Counted from the first letter of the stretch, positions 8,924-18,717 are shown. The stretch: DNA of 64,000 nt from CAWCBH01 sp963793785 (GCA_963793785.1 CAWCBH010000003.1:1674001-1738000); one strand, 5' to 3'. Notes: a model not told the origin generated them from the sequence alone. A program made the numbers and translations.

Positions 8924-10807
8924 CTACTCGACCAGCCGCACCTCGAAGGGCGGTGCGAGCAGGACACCGGCGCCGTCGAGTAGGGCCAGGATCCGGGCCA
9001 CGTAGGCGGTGGTCTCCGGAATCGCCGGCACGCAACCGCAGCCGGCGACCGCGGCCGGGCCGGCGTTGTAGGCGGCAAGCGCCAGCGCAGGAGAGCCGAA
9101 CTGACGCAGGAGGTCCGACATCAGATGCGCCTGGGCGTCTATCGCCGCCGCAGGATCGAAGGGATCCCCGAGCCCATACGCGGCCGCGGTGGCGGGCATG
9201 AACTGCGCGATCCCCTGGGCACCCGCCGAGGAGATCGCGTCGGGGTCGAACCCCGACTCGGCCATCAGCTGGGCTGCGAGGAGGGCCGCCGACACGTTCC
9301 ACCGTCCCGCCGCGTGCAACAGGTGTCCCCGGAAGCGGGCCGGGACGAAGCTCGGCAGCCCGATGCCGGCCGCGGCGCCGTCGGCGCCGGCTCCGGCGAC
9401 CGAATCGCCGGCCTCCGAGCACGGCGGCGGGCCATCCTCGTAACCGAAGTGCCAGGGCTCCCAGGCGTAGCGCTTGACGAAACCGAAGCGACCGGCCTTG
9501 GCCGCCAGCCAGGCGTAGGCGTCCGCGGGGCCGAGGTCGAGCTCGGTGGCGCAGCGGTGCAGGGATCGGCCCGGAGGAGCGACCCAGCGAGGGTCGGGAT
9601 TTGCTGCGAAGAGCGCCGCCTGCTCGGCGTCGGAGCGAAACCCCGAGGTGACCGCCAGGGTCAGCCCCACCCGCGCCGCTGCCGCCGCCATCGCGTCGAA
9701 GGCTGCGGCGACGTCGGGGCGCATCCCCTCTCCCTGCCGGTAGACGAGCGGGCCGGAGTAACCGCCGCCCCGGGCCGGAGCGGGCGCGCCTGCGGGCGTC
9801 GACGGCGGGGCGGCCTCCGCCACCGCCGACGCCTCGAGCGCCGGCGGCACCGAACCTGTCTGCAGCGATCCCAGCACCAGCGCCCGCGAGCGCAGAGGCG
9901 CGAACGAGCCGCGGTCGGGGAAGGAAAGCCGCAGCCGCTCCGGGGCGACACCGTTGGCGGCTCCGATCCGCGTCGCCGCCGCCCTGGCGCGGGCCAGGTA
10001 CCGCTGCTTGCCGATGTGAAACGGGTTCGGGAGCCCGCCTGGCAGGCGCGGCGGCGCGAGCAGCCGCGGCAGGTCGTCCCGCATCGAGCGCGCCGCCGCC
10101 AGCGCCGCCAGGTCGGCCGCCCGTTGCGCCCGGCCTTTGCCGGTCAGCGCACCGGCGATCGAGACCAGGGCCAGCGCCGCGATCGTCAGCGCGACGACTC
10201 CTCCCAGGGCAAGGATCAGCGCCTGACCGCCCTGGCCGTCAAGCAGCCGGCGCATCAACTTCGCCTGGCGGCTCTCGCCCCGGCCCCCCGATGGGATCCC
10301 GCAGAGAGCCATCCGCGCTGACAGCCAGCTCAGCGGCTGCTTGGCCACCCAGACCCGGACTCCGCGCGAGAGCAGGTCGCGGGCCAGCAGCCCGGTCAGC
10401 GCCCGTTCCCGGCCCAGGTCGGCACGAAGCAGTGCCGCGTCGACTCCGAGGCCCTCGTGGGAGAGCACGCGCCGAAACAGCTCCGGCGGGGCATGGACCA
10501 CAAGCGGCGACGCCTCAGGAATCGCGGCCACGGCCTCGAGACGGTCCTCGAGCTCGTCGGACCCCAGGCAGAGGTGGCAAATCCGGCCGCGGGCGGCGGC
10601 GGGCGCCTCGGGAATCGTGGATTCGACCGCATCCGCAAGCGCGCCGGCGGCCGCCGAGGCGACGATCGTGGGGCGTGGGGAGCGCTGTGAGGCGAGGTCG
10701 ACGACCAGGCCCGCCCTGGCGTCGGATGCGGCGGCGCCGGCCAGCGCCGCGGCGACCGCGGTCGAGCCCTTCGCGTCGCCCACGCTGGTGACGACAGCGG
10801 CGGTCAT
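8924..10807 (-). CDS. TadG-like segment fused to M15 peptidase and SLT transglycosylase
   Basis: A continuous 627-aa frame with four parts. Residues 1-184 look like a degenerate CpaE/TadZ P-loop protein (SVGDAKGSTAVAAAL). Residues 185-250 are a TadG-like pseudopilin start with one membrane helix (GGQALILALGG). Residues 350-457 are a VanY-type M15B DD-carboxypeptidase with SGFRSDAEQ, His417, Asp424 and EPWHFGYE. Residues 485-610 are an SLT lytic transglycosylase with Glu517 in MAESGF, GIAQFMPAT and LAAYNAG. The ATG at 10255 overlaps a TGA (TGATG), and a G6 run lies upstream, so the first part may be a separate gene joined by a base error. The start overlaps the TadE-like stop by 4 nt. Confidence 0.82.
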   Translation of the reverse strand: MTAAVVTSVGDAKGSTAVAAALAGAAASDARAGLVVDLASQRSPRPTIVASAAAGALADAVESTIPEAPAAARGRICHLCLGSDELEDRLEAVAAIPEASPLVVHAPPELFRRVLSHEGLGVDAALLRADLGRERALTGLLARDLLSRGVRVWVAKQPLSWLSARMALCGIPSGGRGESRQAKLMRRLLDGQGGQALILALGGVVALTIAALALVSIAGALTGKGRAQRAADLAALAAARSMRDDLPRLLAPPRLPGGLPNPFHIGKQRYLARARAAATRIGAANGVAPERLRLSFPDRGSFAPLRSRALVLGSLQTGSVPPALEASAVAEAAPPSTPAGAPAPARGGGYSGPLVYRQGEGMRPDVAAAFDAMAAAAARVGLTLAVTSGFRSDAEQAALFAANPDPRWVAPPGRSLHRCATELDLGPADAYAWLAAKAGRFGFVKRYAWEPWHFGYEDGPPPCSEAGDSVAGAGADGAAAGIGLPSFVPARFRGHLLHAAGRWNVSAALLAAQLMAESGFDPDAISSAGAQGIAQFMPATAAAYGLGDPFDPAAAIDAQAHLMSDLLRQFGSPALALAAYNAGPAAVAGCGCVPAIPETTAYVARILALLDGAGVLLAPPFEVRLVE

Positions 10808-11136
10808 CGGGGCGGCAGGGCAACAGCCGAGGAGGCGACCGCCAGACGGTCGGCGAGGGCGGCGAACGGCGAGGGCGGCCGCACCCGAACGGTCACCTCT
10901 CCCCCGCTGACCGCGATATCGACTCGGTCGCGCGCCCAGCCCGGCAGCGCCTGCCGCGCCGCGGTTGCCGGGGCCCGGCCCGTGACCAGCGCCAGGGCGC
11001 CCGCCTCGGCGGCGCCGTCGGCGAGCGTCAGCGTGTAGCCGGCCGCCAGCAGCTGCAAAGCCACCAGGCCGGCGAGCAGCAGCGCCGGCACCGCGGCGAC
11101 GACCTCCACCGAAGCCTGTCCGCGCTGATCAGCCAC
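10804..11136 (-). CDS. TadE-like pseudopilin protein
   Basis: A 110-aa small membrane protein of the TadE/TadG type: short basic N-terminus, GQASVEVVAAVPALLLAGLVALQLL as the Gly-Gln-x-Ser-Val-Glu pilin-like motif plus one helix, then a short extracytoplasmic domain. TadE-like proteins are minor pseudopilins of Flp/Tad pili. The GTG at 11136 is chosen because it overlaps the preceding gene by 8 nt; the 11169 start would overlap by 41 nt. It lies between another TadE-like gene and the TadG-like fusion, and no TadA/B/C motor genes are in the window. Confidence 0.75.
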   Translation of the reverse strand: MADQRGQASVEVVAAVPALLLAGLVALQLLAAGYTLTLADGAAEAGALALVTGRAPATAARQALPGWARDRVDIAVSGGEVTVRVRPPSPFAALADRLAVASSAVALPPR

Positions 11137-11491
11137 CAGGGGCTTGCGGTCGCAGCGAGCTGCCGGCACCGACCCTCAGCTCCGGCAATCCCGGCAGCAG
11201 GCTCGGTACGGGGACGCTGACCGAGACGGCATCTCCGTCGCGGACGCGGGCTCGCGAGCGCAGCAGTGTCGGCAGCGCCTCGGTTGCGGCGGCGGCTCCG
11301 TCGCGGTCGACCAGCTCGGCGCGAGCGCCGGCCCGGGCGGCGAGGGCCGCCGACCAGAGGGCGTAACCGGCCGCGACCAGTTGGGCGGCGATCAGGACCA
11401 CCAGCAGCAGCGCCGGAAGGACCCCGATCAGCTCTACCGAGGCGGTGCCGCGTTCAGTGCCGCCCCTTGCCTGAAGTCGCCTGTGCCGCAT
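11129..11491 (-). CDS. TadE-like pseudopilin protein
   Basis: A 120-aa first gene of the Tad-like trio. After a basic N-terminus it has ERGTASVELIGVLPALLLVVLIAAQLV, the E-x-G-x-x-S-V-E motif and single membrane helix typical of TadE. The rest is a short, low-complexity exported tail. Related in design but not closely similar in sequence to the next gene, with which it overlaps by 8 nt, so the three genes form one transcription unit. Confidence 0.72.
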   Translation of the reverse strand: MRHRRLQARGGTERGTASVELIGVLPALLLVVLIAAQLVAAGYALWSAALAARAGARAELVDRDGAAAATEALPTLLRSRARVRDGDAVSVSVPVPSLLPGLPELRVGAGSSLRPQAPGG

Positions 11492-11631
11492 GCTCGGACG
11501 GTCGCAGCAGCGGGCGCACAGGTTGTGCGCTCAACGCAACTAATCAGCGACGCCGCGGCGGCCGCGCCGGACCTGGAGCGTTTTGCGAGGGCATACGGGA
11601 CGCAACACGCCCCACCCCCAGAGGCGGGGAG

Positions 11632-11982
11632 CTAGTAGGTGTTCGCTTCGAGCCAGACGCGCCAGATCGCCGCCACCGAGGCGGCGAGCAGGACGATCCA
11701 GGCAAACGTGCCGGGGCCGCTGTCGAAGAACTCGTCGGTGCCGGCGATCAGCAGCGCGATCAGGCCCAGGGCGCCGAAGAGGATCGCGCGACGCCCGTCG
11801 CTCAGCGTCGCCAGGGTGAGCTGGTTCTGGCGCGAGAACACGTAGAGGAACCAGGCGATTCCGGCCAGGAAGCCGATCGTCAGCGCGGTCAGCACCGCCT
11901 CGGCGATGTTGCCGCCGCCGGGCAGGAACGCCACCCCGAGGGCAAGCACCATGATGATCGCGACGTTGCGGACTACACGCAT
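11632..11982 (-). CDS. Small integral membrane protein
   Basis: A 116-aa hydrophobic protein with about four predicted helices. The first (NVAIIMVLALGVAFL) could be read as a signal but is followed by further helices, and a short charged loop LSDGRRAI separates the halves. I do not recognise the family. It is a single gene downstream of the pit cluster and upstream of the Tad-like genes on the same strand, with gaps of about 110-140 nt on either side. Confidence 0.6.
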   Translation of the reverse strand: MRVVRNVAIIMVLALGVAFLPGGGNIAEAVLTALTIGFLAGIAWFLYVFSRQNQLTLATLSDGRRAILFGALGLIALLIAGTDEFFDSGPGTFAWIVLLAASVAAIWRVWLEANTY

Positions 11983-12094
11983 GAGTCGATTCTAAGACCG
12001 CGGCAAGCCAAAGCCGCCCCCGGACGCGGAAGCGAGGGCCCGTCCATTTCTGATTCCTCGGGCCCGAGCGAGAGCAGAGGAGGCGGCGCTTTTT

Positions 12095-12334
12095 TTACTT
12101 CTGCGTCATCACGATGATCCCGATCACCACCGCGGCGAGGCTGGCCACGAACGCGATCGCGCCCAGGGCGGCGGCGGCGGCGGCGGCGAGCGGGCGCTCG
12201 TCGCGGCTCAGGTCCGCGTAGCGGGTCGCCCCGTAGATCGCCAGCGAGAAGATCAGCGTCAGGCCGATCCCCGCCACCGACGCGTAGAGGACCGTCTCCA
12301 GCAGCTCCTTGGTCTCGACTACGGTCGCCAGCAT
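12095..12334 (-). CDS. Small membrane protein following pitA
   Basis: A 79-aa protein with two predicted membrane helices separated by a charged loop (YADLSRDERPLA). It begins 4 nt after the pitA stop, so it is almost certainly cotranscribed with pitA and DUF47. Small membrane proteins follow pit genes in several actinobacteria. The function is unknown; an accessory to the phosphate transporter is inferred only from position. Confidence 0.65.
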   Translation of the reverse strand: MLATVVETKELLETVLYASVAGIGLTLIFSLAIYGATRYADLSRDERPLAAAAAAALGAIAFVASLAAVVIGIIVMTQK

Positions 12335-12338
12335 CCGC

Positions 12339-13441
12339 TCACCCGGCCGGGATCGGCGTCCCCTGCTGCGCCCGTCTGGCGAACAGGGCGACGATCAGGG
12401 AGATGCCCATCAGCGTCACCAGGACCGGTCCCAGCGCCCCCTCGCCGAAGATCCTCGTGAACCCGTAGGTCGCGGCACCGATCCCGGCGGCCGCGGGGAG
12501 GGTCAGCAGCCAGGCGACGACGATGTTGCCGGCCACCCCCCAGCGCACCGCCGAGAGCCGCTTTCCGGCGCCCGCGCCCATCACGCCGCCCGCGATCACC
12601 TGGGTGGTCGAGAGCGGGAAACCGAAGTGGGTCGACGAAAGGATCACTGCGGCCCCGGCACCTTGGGCCGAGAAGCCCTGCGCGGTGTCCATCTTGATGA
12701 TCCGCGTGCCCATCGTGCGGATGATCCGCCAGCCGCCGCTGTAGGTGCCGAGCGCGATCGCGGTGGCCGCCGAGACGATCACCCAGAAGGGGATCTCGGC
12801 GCCGGCATCGAGGTTGCCGTTGGCGATCAGCGCCAGCGCGATCACCCCCATCGTCTTCTGGGCGTCGTTGGTCCCGTGCGCCAGCGCAAGCATGCCGCCG
12901 GAGATCACCTGGCCGAAGCGATACCCCCGCGTCACCGGGCCCGGCCGCAGGCGGCCGACGATCCGGTAGGCAGATCGTGATCCCGATCGCGGCGACTATG
13001 AAGGCGAGCGTCGGAGCGATCAGCGCCGGGATCAGCACCTTGCCGAGGATTCCCTCCCCCATCACCGCGTCGGTCCCGTAGGCGGCGACGGTCGCTCCGA
13101 CGACGCCGCCGATCAGGGCGTGCGAGCTTGACGACGGCAGCCCGAAGTACCAGGTGATCAGGTTCCAGGAGATCGCCCCGATCAGGCCGGCGAAGATCAC
13201 CGTCGTCGGAGTCGATCGCCTCCGGGTCGACGACGTCCTTGGCCACCGTCGCCGCCACCTCCAGGGAGATGAAGGCGCCGGCGAAGTTGAGCAGCGCCGC
13301 GAAGGCGACCGCCACTCGCGGCGAGGCGGCGCGGGTCGAGATCGACGTGGCGACGACGTTCGCGGTGTCGTGGAAGCCGTTGGTGAAGTCGAAGGCGAGC
13401 GCGGTGCCGACGACGATGACCAGGATCAGGTCGTTGTCCAC
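12339..13441 (-). CDS. pitA: Low-affinity inorganic phosphate transporter, Pit family (frameshifted as given)
   Basis: Proton- or metal-phosphate symporter of about 367 aa. Both PD001131-type signature repeats are visible: FDFTNGFHDTANVVAT near the N-terminus and GTNDAQKTMG in the second half, with the serine-rich GLPSSSSHALIGG and the matching GFPLSTTQVIAGG. Two +1 shifts, near 13200 and 12965, divide it into three frames; its length modulo three fits two insertions. It follows the DUF47 gene by 9 nt, the usual partner of Pit transporters. Confidence 0.9.
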
Positions 13442-13450
13442 TGGATCGCG

Positions 13451-14071
13451 CTAGCTGTTCTTGATCACGATGCCTTCGAGGATCTGGGCCGCGGTCTCGG
13501 TGGCGTCGATCGCCTCCTCGAGCACCGCGAAGATGTCCTTCCAGCGGATCACGACCATCGGGTCGATCCCGTCGGAGAACAGCGAGGCGACCGCGTCGCG
13601 GGAGATCCGGTCGCCCTCGTTCTCGAGCCGGTGGATCTCGATCCAGTACTTGTCGAGGTCCTTGAAGCCGCGCAGGTGAACCAGCGCCTCGGCCAGCTGC
13701 TCGCAGGAGGCGACGAGGACGCTGGTCAGCGCCGTCGCCTGCTCCATCGGCGCCTCGATCGCGTAGAGGCCGAGGAAGTCCGCCGCCTCCTCGGTGAAGT
13801 CGACGATGTCGTCCATCTGCGTCGCCAGCCCGTAGATGTCCTCGCGGTCGATCGGGGTGACGAAGGTCGTGTTCAGCCGCTGGACGATGTCGTGGGTGAT
13901 CCGGTCGCCCTCCTGCTCGGCCTTGAGGATGTCCCGGGCCAGGCCCTTGTCGTCGGGCCACGTCTCCATCATCTCGTCCAGCAGCTGCGCGGCGCGAACG
14001 GCATTCTGGCCGGCCCCGATGAAGAGATCGAAGAAGACCCGATCCTGGGGGACGAGAGACAGGCGCGGCAT
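13451..14071 (-). CDS. DUF47 PhoU-like protein
   Basis: A 206-aa all-helical protein of the DUF47 (TIGR00153) family, related to PhoU. It begins MPRLSLVPQDRVFFDLF and contains the two acidic motifs EQEGDRITHDI and ENEGDRISRDA that bind metal in PhoU proteins. DUF47 genes are almost always paired with pit, as here (9 nt apart), and are thought to modulate the transporter. The ppk1 stop lies 30 nt upstream. Confidence 0.9.
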   Translation of the reverse strand: MPRLSLVPQDRVFFDLFIGAGQNAVRAAQLLDEMMETWPDDKGLARDILKAEQEGDRITHDIVQRLNTTFVTPIDREDIYGLATQMDDIVDFTEEAADFLGLYAIEAPMEQATALTSVLVASCEQLAEALVHLRGFKDLDKYWIEIHRLENEGDRISRDAVASLFSDGIDPMVVIRWKDIFAVLEEAIDATETAAQILEGIVIKNS

Positions 14072-14100
14072 CGGCCGCAGGTTCTAGCAGGGCCCGCGGC

Positions 14101-16313
14101 TTAGCCGCCGACTGCCGCGAGCTGCTCCGCCGCCCGCGCTGCGTAGCGCTCGCGAAGCTCTTCCTGGACGTTGCGGCGCTCGCTCTGACCGCGGTCGATC
14201 CGGGCCCAACTCCCGTCCTCGCCGAGGCTCCAGGCGTTTGAGTTGTCGGCCAGGCAGCGCTCGAGGACGTCGAGCAGCTCGGCTCTGAGGGCGGCGGTCC
14301 TCGACCGGCGTGACCAGCTCGACACGGCTGTCGAGGTTGCGCGGCATCAGGTCGGCGGAGCCGATCAGGACCCGCGTCTCCTCTTCGCCGCGCTCGAATG
14401 CGTAGATGCGCGAGTGCTCGAGGAAGCGGCCGACGATCGAGACGACGCGGATGTTCTCCGAGACCCCTGGCACCCCCGGCCGCAGGCAGCAGATGCCGCG
14501 CACGTTCAGGGCCACCTCGCACACCAGCCTGCGAGGCCCGGTAGAGGGCCTGGATGCAGCCCGCATCGACCAGCGAGTTCATCTTCAGCGCGATTCGGGC
14601 CGGCTTGCCGGCGCGGTGCGCCTCGATCGTCAGCTCGATCTCCTCGAGAATCCGGTCGCGCATCGTCGTCGGCGAGACGAGCACCTTGCGGTATTCGGCG
14701 GGGCGCCCGTAGCCGGTCAGGAAGTTGAACATCTCGGCAACGTCGGCGCCGATATCGGCATCGGCGGTGAAGAGGCCGTGGTCGGTGTAGAGGCGAGCGG
14801 TCTTCGGGATGGTAGTTGCCGGTCCCGATGTGGACGTAGTGGCGCACCCGATCGCCCTCGCGGCGGGCGACGAGGATCGCCTTCACGTGGGTCTTCAAGC
14901 CCGGGATGCCGTAGACCACGTGGACGCCCGCTTCCTCCAGCGCCTTCGCTGACTCGATGTTGGCCTGCTCGTCGAAGCGGGCCTTCAGCTCGACCATGCA
15001 GACCGCCTGCTTGCCGCGCTCCGAGGCCCGGATCAGCGAGGGGACCAACGGCGAGTCGTCGCTGGTCCGGTAGACGGTCTGCTTGATCGCCAGGACGTCG
15101 GGATCGGCGACGGCCTGCTCGACGAATCGCTCCACCGAGCTCGAGAAAGAGTCGTAGGGATGGTGGACGAGCAGGTCGCCGTGGCGGATCGCCGCGAAGA
15201 TGTCGACCGGGTCGCCGTCCTCCCCCTGCAGCTGCGGCTGGGTGACCGGGGTCCAGGGCGGATAGCGGAGGTCCGCATGCCCACCGACGTCGACGATCTT
15301 CCAGAGGTCGGCCAGGTCGAGCAGGCCGGCGATCTCATAGACCTCGAGCTCCTGCAGTCGCAGCGCATCGACAAGCTGCTCGCGCAGCTTCGTGTTCATG
15401 CGGTCGGAGACCTCGAGCCGCACGACCTCGCCGAAGCGACGCCGGCGAAGCTCGTCCTGGACCGCCCGCAGCAGGTCGTCGGCCTCGTCGGAGACGTTGA
15501 AGTCGGCATCGCGCGTAACCCGGAAGTAGCCGTGGTCGAGCACCTCGGCTCCCGGGAACAGCGCGTCGAGGTTGGAGGCGATCACGTCTTCGAGCGGCAC
15601 GCAGTGCCTTGCCCGTGTCGCCGACCGGCAGGAAGCGCCCCAGCAGCTCCTTCGGAACCTTGACGCGGGCGATGATCTCGGTCTCGGTCTCCGGGTCTCG
15701 AAGCAGCACCGCCAGGCTGAGGGAGAGGTTGGAGATGTAGGGAAATGGCCGCCCCATCCCGATCACCAGCGGGGTCAGTGCCGGAAAGACCTGGTCGTTG
15801 AAGTGGTTGGTGATCTCCTCGCGCTCCTCCCGGCTGGTCGACTCCAGCGAGACGATCCTGATCCCGTGCTCCTCCAGCGCCGGCCGCAGGGTTCCGTCGA
15901 AGCAGTGATGCAGGCGCTTGTCGAGCTCGAGCGACGCCGTTCCTGATCGCGGCGATCTGCTCCCGAGGCGCCAGCCCGTCCGGGCCGCGGGCGTCGATCC
16001 CGGCGTCGACCTGATCCCAGAGCCCCGCCACCCGAACCATGAAGAACTCGTCCAGGTTGGATGCATAGATGGCGCAGAACTTGACCCGCTCCAGCAGCGG
16101 CACCGACGGGTCCTCGGCCAGCTCCAGGACCCGCTGGTTGAACTCGATCCAGGAGAGCTCGCGGTTGAAGTAGAAAGACGGGTCGTCGAAGCTGGGCGCC
16201 TCGACTTCTGTCTCGCCGTCTCGGGGTTGGGCCTGGGTTTGAAGCTTCTGTTCCAGCAACGGTTCCTCGCCGCTGCAGGCGGGCTCCTCGCCATCGCCCC
16301 GCGGCTCGTCCAT
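14101..16313 (-). CDS. ppk1: Polyphosphate kinase 1 (frameshifted as given)
   Basis: Makes polyphosphate reversibly from ATP. Family landmarks in order: YFNRELSWIEFNQRVL near residue 50, SNLDEFFMVRVAG, the head-domain region EEREEITNHFNDQVFPALTPL, FPYISNLSLSLAV, the catalytic region DVLAIKQTVYR and HVGTGNYHP(KTA)RLYTD with a conserved His, and the C-terminal VSIVGRFLEHSRIY. Five +1 breaks are seen, near 15945, 15595, 14805, 14530 and 14300. Its length modulo three agrees with five insertions. The start is 15 nt after the PHP-glycosyltransferase stop, so the two genes likely share the PHO-box promoter at 18.7 kb. Confidence 0.94.
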
Positions 16314-16327
16314 CGTACCCGCCCCGA

Positions 16328-18610
16328 TCAGGCTGCCCGGGCGCGCTCGGCGCCCGCAACCGTTCCGGCGTCGAGGGACCGCCGATACCCCGCGGCAAGC
16401 TGGCCCATCGCCCGTTCCCAGGTTCGCTCGCGCGCCGCCGCCGCGGCGGCCGATCCGAGGCGGGCCCGCAGCAGCGGCGAGGAAGCGAGCTGCAGGATCG
16501 CCCCGCTGAGGCGGTCGATATCCGGGGGACAGAGGAGGCCCGTCCTCCGATCCTCGATCAGGGTCGCCGGGCCGCCCTCGGCCACCGCCACCACCGGCAG
16601 CCCGCTGGCCCCGGCCTCGACGACCACCTGGCCGTAGGTGTCGGTGCGGCTGCAGAAAAGGAAGAGGTCGGCGCTGGCGTAGGCGCGGGCGAGGTCCTCT
16701 CCCGCGAGCCAGCCGAGGAAGGTCGCGTGCTCGCCGAGCCGGGCGCGCAGGGCGTCCTCCTCGGGGCCGCCCCCAGCGACCAGCAGATGCAGGCGGCTGT
16801 CGAAGCGGCGGGCTCGCAGGAAGGAGTCGGCGAGCAGGTCGAGACCCTTCTCGCGGCTCAGTCGCCCGGCGTAAAGCACCCGCACTTCCCCCGGATGGGC
16901 CGACCGGTCCGCCTTCGCGGGATCGAAGCGGCTGCAGTCGACGCCGCGCTCCCAACGCTCGATCCGATCCTCGGCGATGCCGAGGGAGACCAGGGAGCGA
17001 TCGCTGGCGAGGCTCGGGGAGAGCACCGTCTCGGGGGCGCGATAGAAGGCGGCAAGCCCGGCTGTCGCGATCTGCTCGGCGGCATCGTCCCCGGTGCGCA
17101 ATCCCGCATATGCGTGCAGCTCGGTGTGGTAGCTGCCGACCAGTGGCATCCCGGCCGTCCTGGCCAGCAGCGAGGCGGCGATGCCGGTCGGGCCGGGGGC
17201 GGTGACGTGAATCAGCTCGTAGCGGCCCTCGGCCACGAGCTCGACCAGGTCGGTGAGCCCCGGCACTCCGAGCCGCATTCCCTCGTAGAACGGCACCGCG
17301 AACTCGGCGACGCTCGGCAGTCGCCGGTCGACGTCGCGGTCGGTGCCGACGACGTCGACCTCGAAGCCCGGAACCCCATGCTCGCGGATCTGCTCGATCG
17401 TCTGGGTGACGCCGTGCATCGCATCGATCCCGTCGGCGATCACCGCGACCCTGGGAGGCTCGTTCGCTCGCGCCGCCAGCTTCGCCTTCTCGCGGGCCAG
17501 GAACGCGGCTGCGGGGGCGTACGGGACGACCGGCAGTACGGAGGAGAAGAGGTCCCCGGCAACCTTCAGGTAATCGCCGGCCGCCACTGCCTCGGCTCCC
17601 TCCTCCACGGCCCTCCGGAGCCGGCGCGCGTGGATGCGCCGGGCGCGCCGGTAGAGATCGCCGTGATCGAACTCATCCGACTGCAGATGTGCGATCAGGT
17701 CGGCGCCGCGCTGGTCGATTTCCATCGCCTCCAGCCAAGCCTCCAGCAGCGCCCGCGCGTCCTCGGGGCCGAGGTCCGCGGAGGCAACGCCTTCGCGAAC
17801 TCCGCCTTCGCGGATCACCCGCTCGGCCATCATCAGCACGGCGCCGGGGTTCGGTGCTCCCCCACCCTCGCAGGGGGCGTCCATCGCCAGGGCGCGGGTC
17901 GCCAGCGCCATCGCCGAGTGCGCCCACTTCGACGCGCTGCCTTGGGCGCCTCGCGCCATCGCGCTTCCGGCTCGAACGTGGCCAAGAAACTCTTCCGGGG
18001 TGGCGGCGGCCGGCGTCTCAGTGAAGGTCCGGCCGATGTCCACCCCGGCGTGGTCGTCGGATCCGCCGATCCCGGTTCCGCCGTGGGTCTCGATGTAGAT
18101 CACGGCGGGCATGTTCAGCTCCGGCGCCCGGGATCCGTTGCGGATCTCCCAGACCGGGAAAAGCTGCGCCAGGCGCCGCCGGTGCCGAGCGGTCAGGGGG
18201 GCGGCGACGTTGTAGAACGGATGCGCCAGCGCGCAGGTGATCTCCTCTTCGTGAAGGTAGGCGGCGCAGGCTTCGACGTTGCCGGCGTGCGCCTGCAGCC
18301 ACTCGTGATCTCCGGGAGTGATCCCGTAACAGAGGACATGAACCGCCTGCGGCTCGCCGGCGAAAGTGGCGGTCAGCTCCTCGGAGATGAAGCAGTCATC
18401 TCGATCGTCGAGGGCCATGCATCCGTCGATCGTGTCGTGGTCGGTGATCGTCACCAACCCCATGCCGCGACGCTTTGCGAGCTCGTACACCTCCTCCGGC
18501 GGCGTCGCGCACTCCGGCAGGCCGAGCGACCGCTGCACTCCGAGCCGGGAGAGCTCGGATGCGGTCGAGTGGCAATGCATGTCGACCCGGGTGGTCGAAG
18601 AGGGAACCAT
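16328..18610 (-). CDS. PHP-domain / GT4 glycosyltransferase fusion
   Basis: A 760-aa intact frame with two enzymes. Residues 10-230 are a PHP metal-dependent phosphoesterase domain: MHCHSTAS with His12 and His14, TITDHDT, and GGSDDHAGVD. A helical linker follows to about residue 375. Residues 380-745 are a GT-B glycosyltransferase of family GT4, with YAGRLSREKG for donor binding and EAGASGLPVVAVAEGG. A likely role is making and trimming a phospho-sugar or glycolipid, but the substrate cannot be deduced. It sits directly upstream of ppk1, behind a PHO-box array. Confidence 0.88.
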   Translation of the reverse strand: MVPSSTTRVDMHCHSTASELSRLGVQRSLGLPECATPPEEVYELAKRRGMGLVTITDHDTIDGCMALDDRDDCFISEELTATFAGEPQAVHVLCYGITPGDHEWLQAHAGNVEACAAYLHEEEITCALAHPFYNVAAPLTARHRRRLAQLFPVWEIRNGSRAPELNMPAVIYIETHGGTGIGGSDDHAGVDIGRTFTETPAAATPEEFLGHVRAGSAMARGAQGSASKWAHSAMALATRALAMDAPCEGGGAPNPGAVLMMAERVIREGGVREGVASADLGPEDARALLEAWLEAMEIDQRGADLIAHLQSDEFDHGDLYRRARRIHARRLRRAVEEGAEAVAAGDYLKVAGDLFSSVLPVVPYAPAAAFLAREKAKLAARANEPPRVAVIADGIDAMHGVTQTIEQIREHGVPGFEVDVVGTDRDVDRRLPSVAEFAVPFYEGMRLGVPGLTDLVELVAEGRYELIHVTAPGPTGIAASLLARTAGMPLVGSYHTELHAYAGLRTGDDAAEQIATAGLAAFYRAPETVLSPSLASDRSLVSLGIAEDRIERWERGVDCSRFDPAKADRSAHPGEVRVLYAGRLSREKGLDLLADSFLRARRFDSRLHLLVAGGGPEEDALRARLGEHATFLGWLAGEDLARAYASADLFLFCSRTDTYGQVVVEAGASGLPVVAVAEGGPATLIEDRRTGLLCPPDIDRLSGAILQLASSPLLRARLGSAAAAAARERTWERAMGQLAAGYRRSLDAGTVAGAERARAA

Positions 18611-18651
18611 CGGCGTCTCCCTTGTGATCGTCGTATTGACACCTTCAGATT

Positions 18652-18666
18652 CCCTGCCTTGCAGGG
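18652..18666 (-). other. Stem-loop in the PHP-GT4 leader
   Basis: Six-bp arms CCCTGC / GCAGGG with a 3-nt loop lie between the PHO-box array and the PHP-GT4 start. It would fall in the 5' UTR. No U-run follows, so it is not a classical terminator; a role in mRNA stability or translation is only a guess. Confidence 0.3.
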
Positions 18667-18679
18667 GAAACTTGTAAAA

Positions 18680-18712
18680 GTGCCGAGAACGCGCGGTGAA
18701 CGACCGGTGACT
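18680..18712 (-). promoter_or_regulatory. PHO-box array before the PHP-GT4/ppk1 unit
   Basis: On the minus strand three consecutive 11-nt units read AGTCACCGGTC, GTTCACCGCGC and GTTCTCGGCAC. The middle one contains the actinobacterial GTTCACC PhoP core and the flanks are weaker copies in register. The array ends 70 nt before the PHP-GT4 start and points towards it. Confidence 0.7.
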
Positions 18713-18717
18713 GGGGG

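Noticed and set aside
12057..12068. CTCGGGCCCGAG palindrome as a terminator
   Set aside because: It is a short GC palindrome. No U-run follows it in the minus direction of the neighbouring genes, and such palindromes are frequent in DNA of this composition.
14101..16313. ppk1 as a decayed pseudogene
   Set aside because: All family blocks are conserved in the right order and the breaks are single extra bases only, as in other essential genes here (uvrC, rnr, ftsX). Decay would also leave stops, deletions and lost motifs.
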